Shown: positions 1 through 8,964, counted from the stretch's first letter. The stretch: 64,000 nt of DNA from Komagataeibacter oboediens (GCF_003207815.1 NZ_NKTX01000002.1:62001-126000); one strand, 5' to 3'. A program made the numbers and translations. The notes: a model not told the origin generated them from the sequence alone.

Positions 1-1
1 A

Positions 2-373
2 ACCGGGGGCTGCGCGGGCTGTGCGATTGAACTGCGCAGCCTGTCGCGCGCCCTGGTGGAAGGACATTCCGATATCCGTTTTGTCTCTACACCGCGACAG
101 GCGGGGCTGCTGCTGGTGACGGGCAGCCTGACGGTGGATATGGCCCCGGTTGTCGAACTGGCATGGCAGGCCATGCCAGGCACGCGCCTGCTGGCCGCGG
201 TGGGGGACTGCGCGGTGGATGGGGGAATATTTGCGCCCGGTTATGCGGTTCTGGGCGGGGTGGGCGGCCGTGCGCGCGCCAGCCTGCTGCTGCCCGGATG
301 CCCGCCATCGCCTGCGGAAGTCCTTGATGCCCTGATCCGCTGGCGCACGCAGGGCGAAGGGGAGGCGACCTGA
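2..373 (+). CDS. NuoB-like 4Fe-4S subunit (NADH-quinone oxidoreductase / group 4 hydrogenase small-subunit family), 3' part
   Basis: The gene enters from the left edge, so the true start is missing; 123 codons are visible from base 2. The visible part carries the cysteine pattern of the NuoB/HycG family: C-A-G-C near the left edge, then G-D-C-A-V-D-G-G, then G-C-P-P-S-P. These cysteines ligate the 4Fe-4S cluster (N2 in complex I) that passes electrons to quinone. Whether it belongs to complex I or to a hydrogenase-4-like membrane complex cannot be decided without the upstream genes. The compact C-terminus and the absence of complex I genes downstream make me favour the hydrogenase-4-like type. 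The next gene is convergent. Confidence 0.75.
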   Translation, partial: TGGCAGCAIELRSLSRALVEGHSDIRFVSTPRQAGLLLVTGSLTVDMAPVVELAWQAMPGTRLLAAVGDCAVDGGIFAPGYAVLGGVGGRARASLLLPGCPPSPAEVLDALIRWRTQGEGEAT

Positions 374-395
374 CGGAAGGGACCAGGCAGGGTGT

Positions 396-1253
396 TCAGG
401 TCGAAGGGACGGTTGCGGGCGGGTCGTCGCTTTCCTGCAATGCCTCGGCTTCGCGGCGCAGGCGGTGGAAGCTCCGCCTGCTCATGGGAAGCAGCAGGAT
501 GTAGATGATCCCCGCCGCCGCCAGCGCGCCCCACGGTTCGGCCACCAGAACGGCGGCATAGGCCCCCGTGCCCAGCATGGTGGGGAGGATCATGGGCGAG
601 GGGACCTTGAAGTTCTTGAACGACCAGACCGGCAGGGTCGACACCAGCAGGAAGGCCGTGCCGCTGAGCGTCAGCGCGGGCAGGAGCGGGGCGCGCGTCA
701 GTTCATACAGCCAGTCACAGTGCAGGTGCTGCGCTTCCAGCCCGAGAAACAGCGGAAACAGCGCCAGCCCCGCGCCCGCCGGGGCGGGAACGCCGGTGAA
801 GAAGTTGCTGGCGTATTTGGGCTGGTTGGCGTCGTCATCCAGGCTGGCATTGAAGCGCGCCAGGCGCAGCGCCATGCAGACCGTGAACATGATGCACGGG
901 ATGTAGCCAAACCGCCCGCCTTCATGCAGTGCCCACAGGTACAGGACAAAGGCGGGGGCTACGCCAAAGCACAGGAAATCCGACAGGCTGTCGAATTCCG
1001 CGCCAAAGCGACTGGTGCCGCGTAGCAGGCGTGCGATTCGTCCGTCCAGCCCATCAATGCAGGCGGCGATCAGCAGCGCGGTCGCAGCACTGCCAAAGCG
1101 TCCTTCCAGCCCGAATCGCATGCCCGTCAGGCCCGCGCACAGGCCCAGCATGGTCATGAGGTTTGGGATCATCCGGTTGAACGACAGGCCCCGCACGCGG
1201 GGGCGCTGGCGTTTTTTCAACCGTCGGATACGGCGTGTCGGCGGGGTGGCCAT
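396..1253 (-). CDS. pssA: CDP-diacylglycerol--serine O-phosphatidyltransferase
   Basis: Joins CDP-diacylglycerol and L-serine to give phosphatidylserine, the precursor of phosphatidylethanolamine, in the inner membrane. The 285-residue protein has the CDP-alcohol phosphatidyltransferase signature D-G-x2-A-R-x8-G-x3-D-x3-D at about residues 70-92 and several hydrophobic segments. The N-terminus is strongly basic (R/K-rich, residues 6-20), as in bacterial PssA. It lies 6 bp downstream of psd on the same strand, so the two consecutive pathway steps are almost certainly cotranscribed. Confidence 0.93.
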   Translation of the reverse strand: MATPPTRRIRRLKKRQRPRVRGLSFNRMIPNLMTMLGLCAGLTGMRFGLEGRFGSAATALLIAACIDGLDGRIARLLRGTSRFGAEFDSLSDFLCFGVAPAFVLYLWALHEGGRFGYIPCIMFTVCMALRLARFNASLDDDANQPKYASNFFTGVPAPAGAGLALFPLFLGLEAQHLHCDWLYELTRAPLLPALTLSGTAFLLVSTLPVWSFKNFKVPSPMILPTMLGTGAYAAVLVAEPWGALAAAGIIYILLLPMSRRSFHRLRREAEALQESDDPPATVPST

Positions 1254-1259
1254 GCCCGC

Positions 1260-1937
1260 TTAAAGCCGCGCCATCACGGTTTCGCCGCCAATCATGGTCT
1301 GGCCGACTTCCACCAGTGGCGTGACATCGGGCGGCAGGTACAGGTCGGTGCGTGAGCCGAAGCGGATCAGCCCGAAGCGTTCGCCGGTTTCGTACTGCAT
1401 GCCTTCTTCCGCATCGCACAGGATACGGCGCGCGATCAGCCCCGCAATCTGGACCACGGCAACCTGGCGGCCATCCTTCAGCGTCACGCGCAGCGCATTG
1501 CGCTCGTTCAGTTCGGATGCCTTGTCCAGGCTGGCGTTCAGGAACTGCCCGGCATGGTAGGCGATTTTCGTCACGGTGCCCGCGACCGGCATGCGGTTCA
1601 CATGCACGTCCAGAACAGACAGGAAGGTGGCGATACGCCAGACCGGCGCATCCCCCATGTCCAGTTCCGGCGGCGGGGCCACTTTCTCGATCGAGACGAC
1701 ATGCCCGTCCGCCGGGGCAACCGCCACGTTTGGCTCGGCCGGGGTGACGCGTTCGGGGTCACGGAAGAAATACAGGCAGAAGCCGAAGAACAGGCCACTG
1801 GCTGTACCAAGCCATCTGGTCACCCGGAACGGCAGTAGCCGACCGATGATGGCCCCGGCCCCCGATGCAAGGAGAAAGGGGCGCGCGGCCGGGTGCGGCG
1901 GTGCAATGACAAGCTTGAGGGATTGAATCAGCGACAT
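1260..1937 (-). CDS. psd: Phosphatidylserine decarboxylase proenzyme
   Basis: Decarboxylates phosphatidylserine to phosphatidylethanolamine. The 225-residue form is the short bacterial type. The self-cleavage site is the F-G-S-R-T-D segment: cleavage between Gly194 and Ser195 would turn the serine into the pyruvoyl cofactor on a small alpha chain of about 31 residues. A conserved D-V-H-V-N-R motif lies at residues 110-115. Hydrophobic segments near residues 22-56 fit membrane attachment. First gene of the psd-pssA pair. Confidence 0.93.
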   Translation of the reverse strand: MSLIQSLKLVIAPPHPAARPFLLASGAGAIIGRLLPFRVTRWLGTASGLFFGFCLYFFRDPERVTPAEPNVAVAPADGHVVSIEKVAPPPELDMGDAPVWRIATFLSVLDVHVNRMPVAGTVTKIAYHAGQFLNASLDKASELNERNALRVTLKDGRQVAVVQIAGLIARRILCDAEEGMQYETGERFGLIRFGSRTDLYLPPDVTPLVEVGQTMIGGETVMARL

Positions 1938-1971
1938 GGGATAATGTTCATGAAGATTTCAGTAAAAATGG

Positions 1972-2736
1972 TCAAGTATTCTGCATGTCCCGTGGTTGCC
2001 GACGGGATGTCGCATTGCGTGAAAAGATTCGTGCCGGCCGCAGGCGCAGCCCCGCGGGCACCAGTGTCGCGGGACGGGTGGGCACGGCGGCGTAAATGTC
2101 CTTGACCGCCTCGATCATGCAGACACCGCCCAGACGGGGGAACAGGTTGCGCCCCGTCCATTCCACCATGCCCAGAGGGGCAGCCGGGCATGGCCCCGCG
2201 GGTGGGGCGTACAGCGCATCTTCATGGCGTTCCGCCCGGAAACAGGCATCGGCCAGCCAGCGGCTGATCTGTCGGCGCGAAAACGGCGTGCCCTGCCCGA
2301 AGGGGGAATTGTCGGCATGCGCCCACAGTCCCGCCCGGTTGGGCACGACCAGCAGCAGTCGCCCGTCATCCTTCAGGACCTTCCAGACCTGTCGCAACAG
2401 GCTGTTCTTGTCCTCGCTGACCTCCAGCGCATGGATCATCACGATCCGGTCGAACTGCAGGTCATCGAATGGCAGGTGCGTGCCATTTACGATACAGTCG
2501 CGTCCCTGCCATGGCTGTGCGTCACGGGTAACGTGGGTATCCAGCCGCGCGGACACGCACGGCCTGTTGGGCCGGTCCCATAATGGCAGGAAGGGGTGCG
2601 CGTACCCAAGGCCAAGCGTGTGCCCCGACGTGCCGTCGGGCCAGATGGCGGCCATGCGCTGGCACAGCAGGCGCGCGGCCACCTGGCCCCGGCGGGTGGC
2701 ATAGAAGCTGGCGGCGGTGTGCATGTTCGCTGGCAT
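1972..2736 (-). CDS. Class I SAM-dependent methyltransferase, substrate unknown
   Basis: A 254-residue protein with a Methyltransf_11-like core. A hydrophobic strand with the pattern L-P-F-D-D-L-Q-F-D-R-I-V-M-I-H-A-L-E lies near residue 100, followed by L-K-D-D-G-R-L-L-L-V-V-P-N-R. The usual glycine-rich motif I is degenerate (G-L-G-Y-A-H-P). It is transcribed away from gloB, with less than 90 bp between the starts; I recall this divergent pairing from other alphaproteobacteria, which would support a shared promoter region. The substrate cannot be read from sequence. Confidence 0.75.
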   Translation of the reverse strand: MPANMHTAASFYATRRGQVAARLLCQRMAAIWPDGTSGHTLGLGYAHPFLPLWDRPNRPCVSARLDTHVTRDAQPWQGRDCIVNGTHLPFDDLQFDRIVMIHALEVSEDKNSLLRQVWKVLKDDGRLLLVVPNRAGLWAHADNSPFGQGTPFSRRQISRWLADACFRAERHEDALYAPPAGPCPAAPLGMVEWTGRNLFPRLGGVCMIEAVKDIYAAVPTRPATLVPAGLRLRPARIFSRNATSRRQPRDMQNT

Positions 2737-2822
2737 TGGTACACACTAGCACACCCCATCGCCCCGGCCATCACGTCATGCCGGATGGTCGGGCCCATGC
2801 AATGGAAATGTCGAGGACAGTC

Positions 2823-3554
2823 ATGACACAGAAGCTTTCCATAAAGCCGATTCCCATCCTGTCGGACAATTACGCCTGGTTCGTGCATGATGTGGCGACG
2901 GGGGCCGCCGCCATGGTCGATCCGGCGCAGGAAGCCCCGCTGATCCACGCAATCGATGCGGCGGGAGGCAGGCTGGACCTGATTTTCCTGACCCATCACC
3001 ATACCGACCATATCGCGGCGGCCGATGCCCTGCGCCAGCGATATGGTGCGAAAATCGTGGGACCCGCAGCCGAGGCCGCCCGTCTGCCGCGCCTTGATGT
3101 CGCGGTGCGCGATGGGGATGTCGTGGCGCTGGGACATACCCGTGCGGAGGTACTGGCAACCCCGGGCCATACAGCGGGTGAGGTCTCGTATTATTTTCCC
3201 GACGGACCGGCCCTGTTCTGTGGTGATACGCTGTTCAGCATGGGGTGTGGACGCCTGTTCGAGGGCACGCCCGCCGAGATGTACGCCAGCCTGGCCCGCA
3301 TCAGGGCCCTGCCGGATGACACGCTGATATGCTGTGGGCATGAATATACCCAGTCGAATGCGCGTTTTGCCCTGCATGTTGATCCGGACAATGCCGCGCT
3401 GAAGGTACGCGCGGCACAGGTGGCGGATTTGCGGCGCAGGGGCCTGCCCACGCTGCCGGTTCCGCTGTCGGTGGAACGCCAGACCAATCCCTTCCTGCGC
3501 GCGGCGGATGCCACGGCCCTTGGCCTGCTGCGAAAGGAAAAAGACAGTTTCTGA
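2823..3554 (+). CDS. gloB: Hydroxyacylglutathione hydrolase (glyoxalase II)
   Basis: Hydrolyses S-lactoylglutathione to lactate and glutathione, the second step of methylglyoxal detoxification. The 243-residue product has the metallo-beta-lactamase motif T-H-H-H-T-D-H at residues 57-63, then G-H-T-A-G-E, C-G-D-T-L-F and C-G-H-E-Y-T, which supply the binuclear metal ligands. The C-terminal helical region, with N-P-F-L-R, is typical of GloB. The frame is open far upstream, but ATG 2823 has a GAGGA element about 8 nt before it and begins where the family begins. Usual family length is about 250. Confidence 0.93.
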   Translation: MTQKLSIKPIPILSDNYAWFVHDVATGAAAMVDPAQEAPLIHAIDAAGGRLDLIFLTHHHTDHIAAADALRQRYGAKIVGPAAEAARLPRLDVAVRDGDVVALGHTRAEVLATPGHTAGEVSYYFPDGPALFCGDTLFSMGCGRLFEGTPAEMYASLARIRALPDDTLICCGHEYTQSNARFALHVDPDNAALKVRAAQVADLRRRGLPTLPVPLSVERQTNPFLRAADATALGLLRKEKDSF

Positions 3555-3965
3555 TAGGGCACGTGAATGCAATTGATTGATAAAGATAACAGAAGGCTCC
3601 AGGTGGCGCTTTTTTGAAAAAGCGTCACCAGACCTTATCTTATGGGTATCCGAATGTTCTGCGGACACTTTCTGGTGGCGTTCTGTCACCGCTGGCACGG
3701 CAGGATTGTTTTTCCCACCTGGAAACATGATTAATGATCCGACGCATGGCGGGAAACCGTATTATGACATAATGCAGGGATCTGGCGGTCAGGGCGGGGA
3801 GGACTGACCATCGCGCCGCGGGGATGGGGCATGGATGCCCTGCCAGAACCGGGCATGTGGGCCCGGAACACTTCATTGACTGGCCTGCATGCGCGGTGCA
3901 TGGCCAGTGCAGTCGTCATCTGTTGGGCGGCGACATGGCCCATCGGGGTAACGTGCCCCTGATCC
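3555..3965. other. Intergenic region gloB-phaR with one palindrome
   Basis: No convincing gene. The left third carries the palindromic element listed at 3583-3641, which could end gloB transcription. The rest must hold the phaR promoter, but I see no clear -35/-10 pair. Short open frames here lack both family resemblance and a good ribosome binding site. Confidence 0.6.
3583..3641. repeat. A/T-cored palindromic element, copy A
   Basis: The inner palindrome at 3602-3629 reads G-G-T-G-G-C-G-C, a T/A core, then G-C-G-T-C-A-C-C, with one mismatch. It is bracketed by an outer inverted pair AAGATAA (3583-3589) and TTATCTT (3635-3641). It belongs to the same style of element as copies B-E. It sits just downstream of gloB and could act as a factor-independent terminator. 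Confidence 0.6.
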
Positions 3966-4529
3966 ATGCGAAAGGTAAGGCATTTGTCGGTCTCTTCTGT
4001 CCCGGTGATCATCAAGAAATATGCCAATCGGCGGCTGTACGATACCGATCTGTCGGCCTACATCACGCTTGAAAACCTTATGGATATGGTCAAGCAGGAC
4101 CGGGCCTTCGTCATTCTGGATGCCCGCACGGGCGATGACATAACCCGTGGCGTGCTGGCGCAGGTCATGCTGGAAGAGGAAACCCGCGGCCGTGCCATGC
4201 TGCCGGTAGCCTTCCTGCGGCAGCTTATCCGCTGTTATGGTGACAGCATGCAGGGCGAGGTATCGGATTACCTGGAACGCATGATGACCGAATTCATGGA
4301 TCGTCCGCCGGGCGGCGTGACGCCCGACGGGCTGGATGGGCTGGGACAGGAAAATGCCGCCGTGGTGCGGCAGGCCATGTCCCTGTTCACATCCCTGTAT
4401 GCCGTGGAGCGGACAGGAAACCGGACGGTGGAAAACCTGCTGCAGGAAATCATGGATTTGCGCCAGCAGGTGGCTGCATTACAGGCCCGTCTGGATGATG
4501 AAGGGCGGGACGGCACCCCGGGCACATAG
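3966..4529 (+). CDS. phaR: Polyhydroxyalkanoate synthesis regulator PhaR
   Basis: DNA-binding repressor that in other bacteria senses PHB granules and controls phasin and PHB genes. Residues around 14-75 match the PHB_acc_N domain: I-K-K-Y-A-N-R-R-L-Y-D-T is the diagnostic start, followed by Y-I-T-L-E-N-L. A PHB_acc domain follows and the C-terminus looks coiled coil. At 187 residues it is of normal size. ATG 3966 is used; a GTG just before V-I-I-K-K is an alternative. No PHB synthase genes are in the window, so the regulatory target here is unknown. Confidence 0.9.
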   Translation: MRKVRHLSVSSVPVIIKKYANRRLYDTDLSAYITLENLMDMVKQDRAFVILDARTGDDITRGVLAQVMLEEETRGRAMLPVAFLRQLIRCYGDSMQGEVSDYLERMMTEFMDRPPGGVTPDGLDGLGQENAAVVRQAMSLFTSLYAVERTGNRTVENLLQEIMDLRQQVAALQARLDDEGRDGTPGT

Positions 4530-4640
4530 GTTGCAACGGCGCGCTTTATCCCCCTCCTGATGATCGGCATCCATCCGGTTGTTCTTTCTTCGATCGTGGA
4601 CCATTGCCGGACCCTGCCCCTGAAATCGAAAGCCGGTTTG

Positions 4641-4700
4641 GGTGTGGTATTTTCCAAAAAGCTTCAGCGAATGCCGTCCTTTTGGAAAAAAGATGGCACC
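4641..4700. repeat. Bipartite A/T-cored palindromic element, copy B
   Basis: Two palindromic half-units separated by about 10 nt lie between convergent phaR and plsC. The first has a T/A-rich core ending in AAAAAGCTTCA; the second runs from GCCGTCC through T4-GG-A6 to GATGGCACC. It is a diverged copy of the element seen most cleanly at 53985-54040. Its place between two converging stops suggests bidirectional termination. Confidence 0.6.
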
Positions 4701-4703
4701 GAC

Positions 4704-5450
4704 CTATTCTGAAGTCTCCTTCTGGGGCTCCCGTAATGCGGGAACCGGCAGGCCATGGGTTGCGCACAGGTTCTGCCATGCCTGAGCGATGGCAGGTAGC
4801 AGTTGCGCGCGGCGTAGCCCTGCGGGCAGGGGCGCGCCCACGACAATGTGGATCGTGCCCGGATGTTTCATCAGGCTGCCGGGTTTCCAGTACAGGCCCG
4901 CGTCGGTTGCCACGGGAATGACCGGCAGGCCGGTATGGGTCGATAGCGCGGCAATGCCCGGTTGCAGGCTGATGGGCGCGCCCGGTGCCGTGCGCGTGCC
5001 TTCGGGAAAGATGATGATCTGGCGCCGGTCGGTCACCGCGTCATCCGTTGCGGCCAGCAGGGCACGCAGGGCCTTTGCCTTGCCATCCCGGTCCACCGGG
5101 ATCATGCCGCTCAGCCGTAGCATGGGGCCGACCAGCGGTATGCGTTCAAGTTCACGTTTCATGACATAGGTCGGGCGGGGTACCAGGTTCATCCAGACCA
5201 GCGTATCGAATTCCGACTGGTGCTGGCACGCCAGCAGGCACGGCCCCGGCGGCAGGTGTTCCATGCCGCTGACCTGTATGCTGATCCCGCAGATACGCTG
5301 CAGCCCGCGCAGGGTCAGTCCAGTCCATACCTTCGCATAGGCCAGCGCGCGGCCCGGTGCGAACAGGCGGATGGGAAAGGCCAGAATTCCCATCACGATG
5401 GTCAGCAGCAGGAAATACAGGTTGAAGGCAAGCGCGCGCAGCAATGTCAT
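4704..5450 (-). CDS. plsC: 1-acyl-sn-glycerol-3-phosphate acyltransferase
   Basis: Acylates lysophosphatidic acid to phosphatidic acid at the inner membrane. The 248-residue protein has a hydrophobic N-terminus, the catalytic H-Q-S-E-F-D (HX4D) at about residues 77-82 and the substrate-binding F-P-E-G-T-R at about 148-153. The frame extends to a GTG at 5492, but the ATG at 5450 opens directly into the membrane segment and fits the family. It lies at the end of the leftward ftsE-ftsX-DUF218-plsC run. Confidence 0.9.
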   Translation of the reverse strand: MTLLRALAFNLYFLLLTIVMGILAFPIRLFAPGRALAYAKVWTGLTLRGLQRICGISIQVSGMEHLPPGPCLLACQHQSEFDTLVWMNLVPRPTYVMKRELERIPLVGPMLRLSGMIPVDRDGKAKALRALLAATDDAVTDRRQIIIFPEGTRTAPGAPISLQPGIAALSTHTGLPVIPVATDAGLYWKPGSLMKHPGTIHIVVGAPLPAGLRRAQLLPAIAQAWQNLCATHGLPVPALREPQKETSE

Positions 5451-5529
5451 CACGAACGGGTCCGGCAGTGTGGGATTGGCTTTTCCTAACACCAGAAAAC
5501 TAAGGTGAGGACAAGCGGCACGTCGATGT

Positions 5530-6201
5530 TCAGCCCATGACCGGGGGGGCGCCGGGCCGGGTGTCAGCGTGGTTGATCAGGCCGTGCAGCGGGCGCGTCA
5601 GGCGCGCGACATTCAGGCAGGCCAGCAGCCACTTGTCATATTCCGTCACCATAAGCCGCATGGTGGCGGGATGCAGCAGGTGGCGCAGCGCGGGGGAACG
5701 GATCGGGTATCCATACAGCCGCACATCGGGCACCGTGCGCGAAATTTCCAGCATGGCGCGGCGGATGTGATAGCCCGCCGTCACCACGACCAGGCTGCGG
5801 ATATGGTAAGCGCGCACCCACTCCGCCGTTTCGTCTGCGTTGCCCAGCGTGGATGTGGCGCTGTGGCCCAGCGTCGTATGCGTCCACAGGGTCAGGGGTA
5901 CGGGCCGGGCCTGATGGCGCAGGAAATCCCCCAGCGTGGCATGCAGGTCCACGCCCGAAATCAGCAGCCGGTCGGCATCCCCCTGTGCCAGCAGGTGCAG
6001 GGATTCGTCGATCCTTCCCTGTCCCCCTGTCAATGCCACGATCCCGTCTACATGTGGCGGCCGCGTGGGCGCGCGCATGGCGTCATGGATAAACCACGCC
6101 AGTCCACCCAGCCATGCCAGCAGCGCCGCCAGCATGCCCGCGCCCGCCAGCCATCGGTATAGCGACGGGCGTGCCCGGTTTGTGGACGGCGTGGGGGTCA
6201 T
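5530..6201 (-). CDS. YdcF/SanA-like DUF218 membrane protein
   Basis: A 223-residue protein with one N-terminal membrane helix (about residues 15-38) followed by a DUF218 domain. Recognisable parts are D-G-I-V-A-L-T-G-G near residue 55 and the V-V-V-T-A-G-Y-H-I-R-R segment. The family (YdcF, SanA, ElyC) is linked to envelope and peptidoglycan homeostasis, but the biochemical role is unsettled. The start at ATG 6201 overlaps the ftsX stop as ATGA, so it is translationally coupled to ftsX. Confidence 0.8.
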   Translation of the reverse strand: MTPTPSTNRARPSLYRWLAGAGMLAALLAWLGGLAWFIHDAMRAPTRPPHVDGIVALTGGQGRIDESLHLLAQGDADRLLISGVDLHATLGDFLRHQARPVPLTLWTHTTLGHSATSTLGNADETAEWVRAYHIRSLVVVTAGYHIRRAMLEISRTVPDVRLYGYPIRSPALRHLLHPATMRLMVTEYDKWLLACLNVARLTRPLHGLINHADTRPGAPPVMG

Positions 6202-7124
6202 GGCAGGCGGCGCAGCCATGCCCGCACGGTCAGTTGCGTGGTAACCCAGCCCGTGATCCCGGCGGCGGGCGGCAGCGCCAGCAGCATCCATAACAGCGCG
6301 TGCGGCACGATGTCCGCCCATGCACGGGGATTGCGCCAGTCCATGGGGGCTACGGCCTGCGCATCGGTCATGGCGGAAAAGGGAGCAGCCAGATGTGACA
6401 TGGCCAGCAGCATGGGCAGGGCCGCGATACTGCCCCCCAGCCCCCCAACCAGCGCCAGCAGCCCCACGCGCGATGCGAAGCGCCCGGCAATATAGCTGTC
6501 CATCGCACCCAGCGAGTGGATCAGCGCAATGGCCTGCCGCCGGGTCTGCAGGCCCGCCCGCGTTGCGGCCATGACCACGCAGACCGCCACTGTCATGACA
6601 ATCAGCACGGCCAGCAGCGCGCAGGCCTGCAGGCTGGCGGCCAGTGCGGCCAGCCGGTCGCTCCAGACACTGTCATGTTCCACCAGCACCCCCGGCGCGA
6701 CGGCTTCAAGCCGGGGCAGGAGGGGGGGCATCGGATCCTGCCCTGGCACAGTATGCACCTCGATCACGGCGGGTAGCGGCAGGGATGAATCCCCGGTCTG
6801 TTCGATCCATGGGGCCAGCAGGGCGCGCAGTTCCGCATCGCTCAGCCTGTGCGCCGTGGCGACGCCGGGGGCATGGGCCACAATGTCCTGCACCGCCGCG
6901 ATACGTGTGCCCGAGCCGGCCGCCGGGTCATCGGGGCCGGGCACCTGCACGGTCGTTACGGCACCCGCGCCATGGGTCCAGCGCTGCGACAGGCCGTGCG
7001 CCGCGATCCCCCCCGCCAGCGCGAGTGCCGCAAGAAAGGACATGGCCGCGACAAGGAAGGGCAGGAACTGCCCCGGCAGTGCCTGATGCAGGGCCAGCCC
7101 GTCATGGTAACGCCTGCGGGCCAT
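6198..7124 (-). CDS. ftsX: Cell division protein FtsX (ABC-type permease)
   Basis: Membrane partner of FtsE; together they link the divisome to peptidoglycan hydrolase activation. The 308-residue protein has the FtsX layout: a cytoplasmic N-tail, one membrane helix (about 22-48), an extracytoplasmic loop of roughly 120 residues, then three C-terminal helices. The start codon shares one base with the ftsE stop (TGATG), so translation is coupled. The extracytoplasmic domain is divergent in sequence, as usual in alphaproteobacteria. Confidence 0.88.
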   Translation of the reverse strand: MARRRYHDGLALHQALPGQFLPFLVAAMSFLAALALAGGIAAHGLSQRWTHGAGAVTTVQVPGPDDPAAGSGTRIAAVQDIVAHAPGVATAHRLSDAELRALLAPWIEQTGDSSLPLPAVIEVHTVPGQDPMPPLLPRLEAVAPGVLVEHDSVWSDRLAALAASLQACALLAVLIVMTVAVCVVMAATRAGLQTRRQAIALIHSLGAMDSYIAGRFASRVGLLALVGGLGGSIAALPMLLAMSHLAAPFSAMTDAQAVAPMDWRNPRAWADIVPHALLWMLLALPPAAGITGWVTTQLTVRAWLRRLP

Positions 7125-7795
7125 CAGCGGTAATCCCGCACCAGATGGCCATGCGCCAGTTCAATGGCGGGGGCTGGGTATTTTTCCACGATGGCGTCGT
7201 TATGGGTGGCCACCACAATGGTCGTGCCCAGTTCCGCCAGCCGGTGGAACATGGCCATGAGACGCCCTGCCTGCCGTTCATCCAGCGCGTTGGTCGGTTC
7301 ATCCGCCAGCAGCAGGGCAGGGCGGTAGATGACCGCGCGCGCGATCGCGACCCGCTGCTGTTCGCCCCCCGACAGTTGCAGCGGACGCGCGTCCAGACGG
7401 TTCTCCAGTCCGACCCATTTCATGATGGCGTGGACCTCATGGGCGATCTCGTCCTCCGCGCGGTGCTGCAGGCGCAGCGGGAGGGCGACATTGTCAAATA
7501 CGCTCAGGTCCGGCAGCAGACGGAAATCCTGCCATACCGTCCCGATGCGCCGGCGCAGGCGGGCAAGGTTGCTGCGCCGTGCCTGCATGACCGGCACGCC
7601 CAGTATTTCCACCATGCCGGCGCTGGCCTGCACCTCCAGCGACAGGATGGACAGCAGTGATGACTTGCCCGCGCCCGACGGGCCAAGCAGCCAGCGGAAT
7701 TCGCCCTGCGCCACATCAAGGCTGATATGCGACAGGGCAGCCACCCCGGCGCGATTGCCGCCATAGGCGTAGCTGACATCATGCAGGCGGAACAT
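7124..7795 (-). CDS. ftsE: Cell division ATP-binding protein FtsE
   Basis: ABC-type ATPase partner of FtsX. The 224-residue product has Walker A G-P-S-G-A-G-K-S-S near residue 35, the signature L-S-G-G-E-Q-Q-R near 137 and Walker B L-L-L-A-D-E-P-T-N-A-L-D. The start is ATG 7795, opening with M-F-R-L-H-D-V-S-Y-A-Y, preceded by a GAAAGG element; the frame is open upstream but that part overlaps the preceding gene. Second gene of the leftward block. Confidence 0.93.
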   Translation of the reverse strand: MFRLHDVSYAYGGNRAGVAALSHISLDVAQGEFRWLLGPSGAGKSSLLSILSLEVQASAGMVEILGVPVMQARRSNLARLRRRIGTVWQDFRLLPDLSVFDNVALPLRLQHRAEDEIAHEVHAIMKWVGLENRLDARPLQLSGGEQQRVAIARAVIYRPALLLADEPTNALDERQAGRLMAMFHRLAELGTTIVVATHNDAIVEKYPAPAIELAHGHLVRDYR

Positions 7796-7815
7796 GCGGG
7801 CGGACCTTTCGGTCT

Positions 7816-8220
7816 TTACATGGTGCGTGCGGCGATGGTGGACAGCGTCGCGCACAGCGCCGCCGCAGCCATGAGCAGCAGCCCGTCAAACACCAGCGAG
7901 GACGGGGTCAGCAGGTGCGACCCCACCTCCAGATGGTCAGGAATGGAATGGGCGACATGCGCGATCATGTCCCGCGTCTGCGGATCGTTGCCCGCGGCGC
8001 CGTTGACGATCCCGATGACGTGGGGCAGCGCGCTCCACCCGATGCCCAGGATCAGCACCAGCGGGGCGACCAGTTCGGATACCTGCTGCACCAGATAGAA
8101 CAGGAAGTAGAACACCGACCAGACCGCCACCCGCACGATGCGCGGCACGTTCACCCCACCCATGGTGGCGCCGGACACCGGCATGCGGTCCTGCTGCTGG
8201 TTGGAAAAGTGACTGTCCAT
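7816..8220 (-). CDS. Small membrane protein of unknown function upstream of ftsE
   Basis: A 134-residue protein that I do not recognise. It has a polar N-terminus of about 28 residues and hydrophobic segments near residues 30-60 and 107-130, so it is probably an inner-membrane protein. ATG 8220 has a GGAG element about 10 nt upstream. It ends 20 bp before ftsE on the same strand, so it probably heads that operon. The divergent chemosensory cluster starts on the other side. Confidence 0.65.
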   Translation of the reverse strand: MDSHFSNQQQDRMPVSGATMGGVNVPRIVRVAVWSVFYFLFYLVQQVSELVAPLVLILGIGWSALPHVIGIVNGAAGNDPQTRDMIAHVAHSIPDHLEVGSHLLTPSSLVFDGLLLMAAAALCATLSTIAARTM

Positions 8221-8406
8221 TAAAACAAGACTCCGCTCATGGGGGCCGTTTCCCCGGATTGTTGGAAACGCATTCCAGACCGAGGTAGCGATGGCTTGTA
8301 TTAAATGCAAACTTCTGCCTTGTGCATATGGGAAACAGCAGGTCGCGCCATCGCAATGGATCACGCCACGTCACAGCACGATAACGGATATGGATCGGGT
8401 CGGGTC

Positions 8407-8964
8407 ATGCGGCCCTCCGTCATGATCTTCCGTGTGGGCACGCGGCAGTACGGTCTGCCTGCCGGGCTTGTGGTCAGGGAATGCATGCCCGTGCCCGAAC
8501 TCATGCCGGTGGCCGTTGCGCTGCCGCATGTATCGGGCTGGTTCCGGCTGGGGGCGGCCATAGTGGTGGTGATTGACCTTGGGGTGCTGCTGGGTGTCCG
8601 CGCGCAGGCAGTGCGCCAGCCGGTGGATCTGCTGTACTGTCCGCTGCTGCTGTGCAATCTGCCCGGCGGGGGGAGCGTGGCCCTGCTGGTGGATGCGGTG
8701 TGCGAGGTCGCCCAGCCCGCCCCCCCTGTATCCGCCATGCCCGACGGTGACGCGGCGCAGGCCGGGGAGGCGGGCCGGGAACTGGAACTTGCGGATGGTG
8801 GCATTGCATTCATGCTGCGCATGACCGACATCATCAATGATGATGAACGCATGCGGCTGGACAATCTGATGGAACGTACCCGTGCGCGCGCCGCCCTGTG
8901 GGCCGGACTGGACGCCCCCGATCCCCCGATGGCGGCGGGTGATGAAGGGGAACGTCATTCATGA
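8407..8964 (+). CDS. CheW-like scaffold protein (WspB/CheW3-like)
   Basis: Coupling protein that would link the receptor to CheA. The 185-residue product has a CheW fold pattern: I-F-R-V-G-T-R-Q-Y-G-L-P at the start, then A-I-V-V-V-I-D-L-G-V-L-L-G and a V-D-A-V-C-E-V segment. The C-terminal 50 residues are charged and low in hydrophobics. In-frame ATGs at 8356 and 8305 are possible starts; none has a strong ribosome binding site, and I chose the one closest to the domain. Its stop overlaps the start of cheR. Confidence 0.75.
   Translation: MRPSVMIFRVGTRQYGLPAGLVVRECMPVPELMPVAVALPHVSGWFRLGAAIVVVIDLGVLLGVRAQAVRQPVDLLYCPLLLCNLPGGGSVALLVDAVCEVAQPAPPVSAMPDGDAAQAGEAGRELELADGGIAFMLRMTDIINDDERMRLDNLMERTRARAALWAGLDAPDPPMAAGDEGERHS

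Noticed and set aside
2487-3728. A 413-codon open frame on the minus strand
   Set aside because: Overlaps gloB and the start of the methyltransferase gene. The gloB frame has the full zinc-hydrolase motif set.
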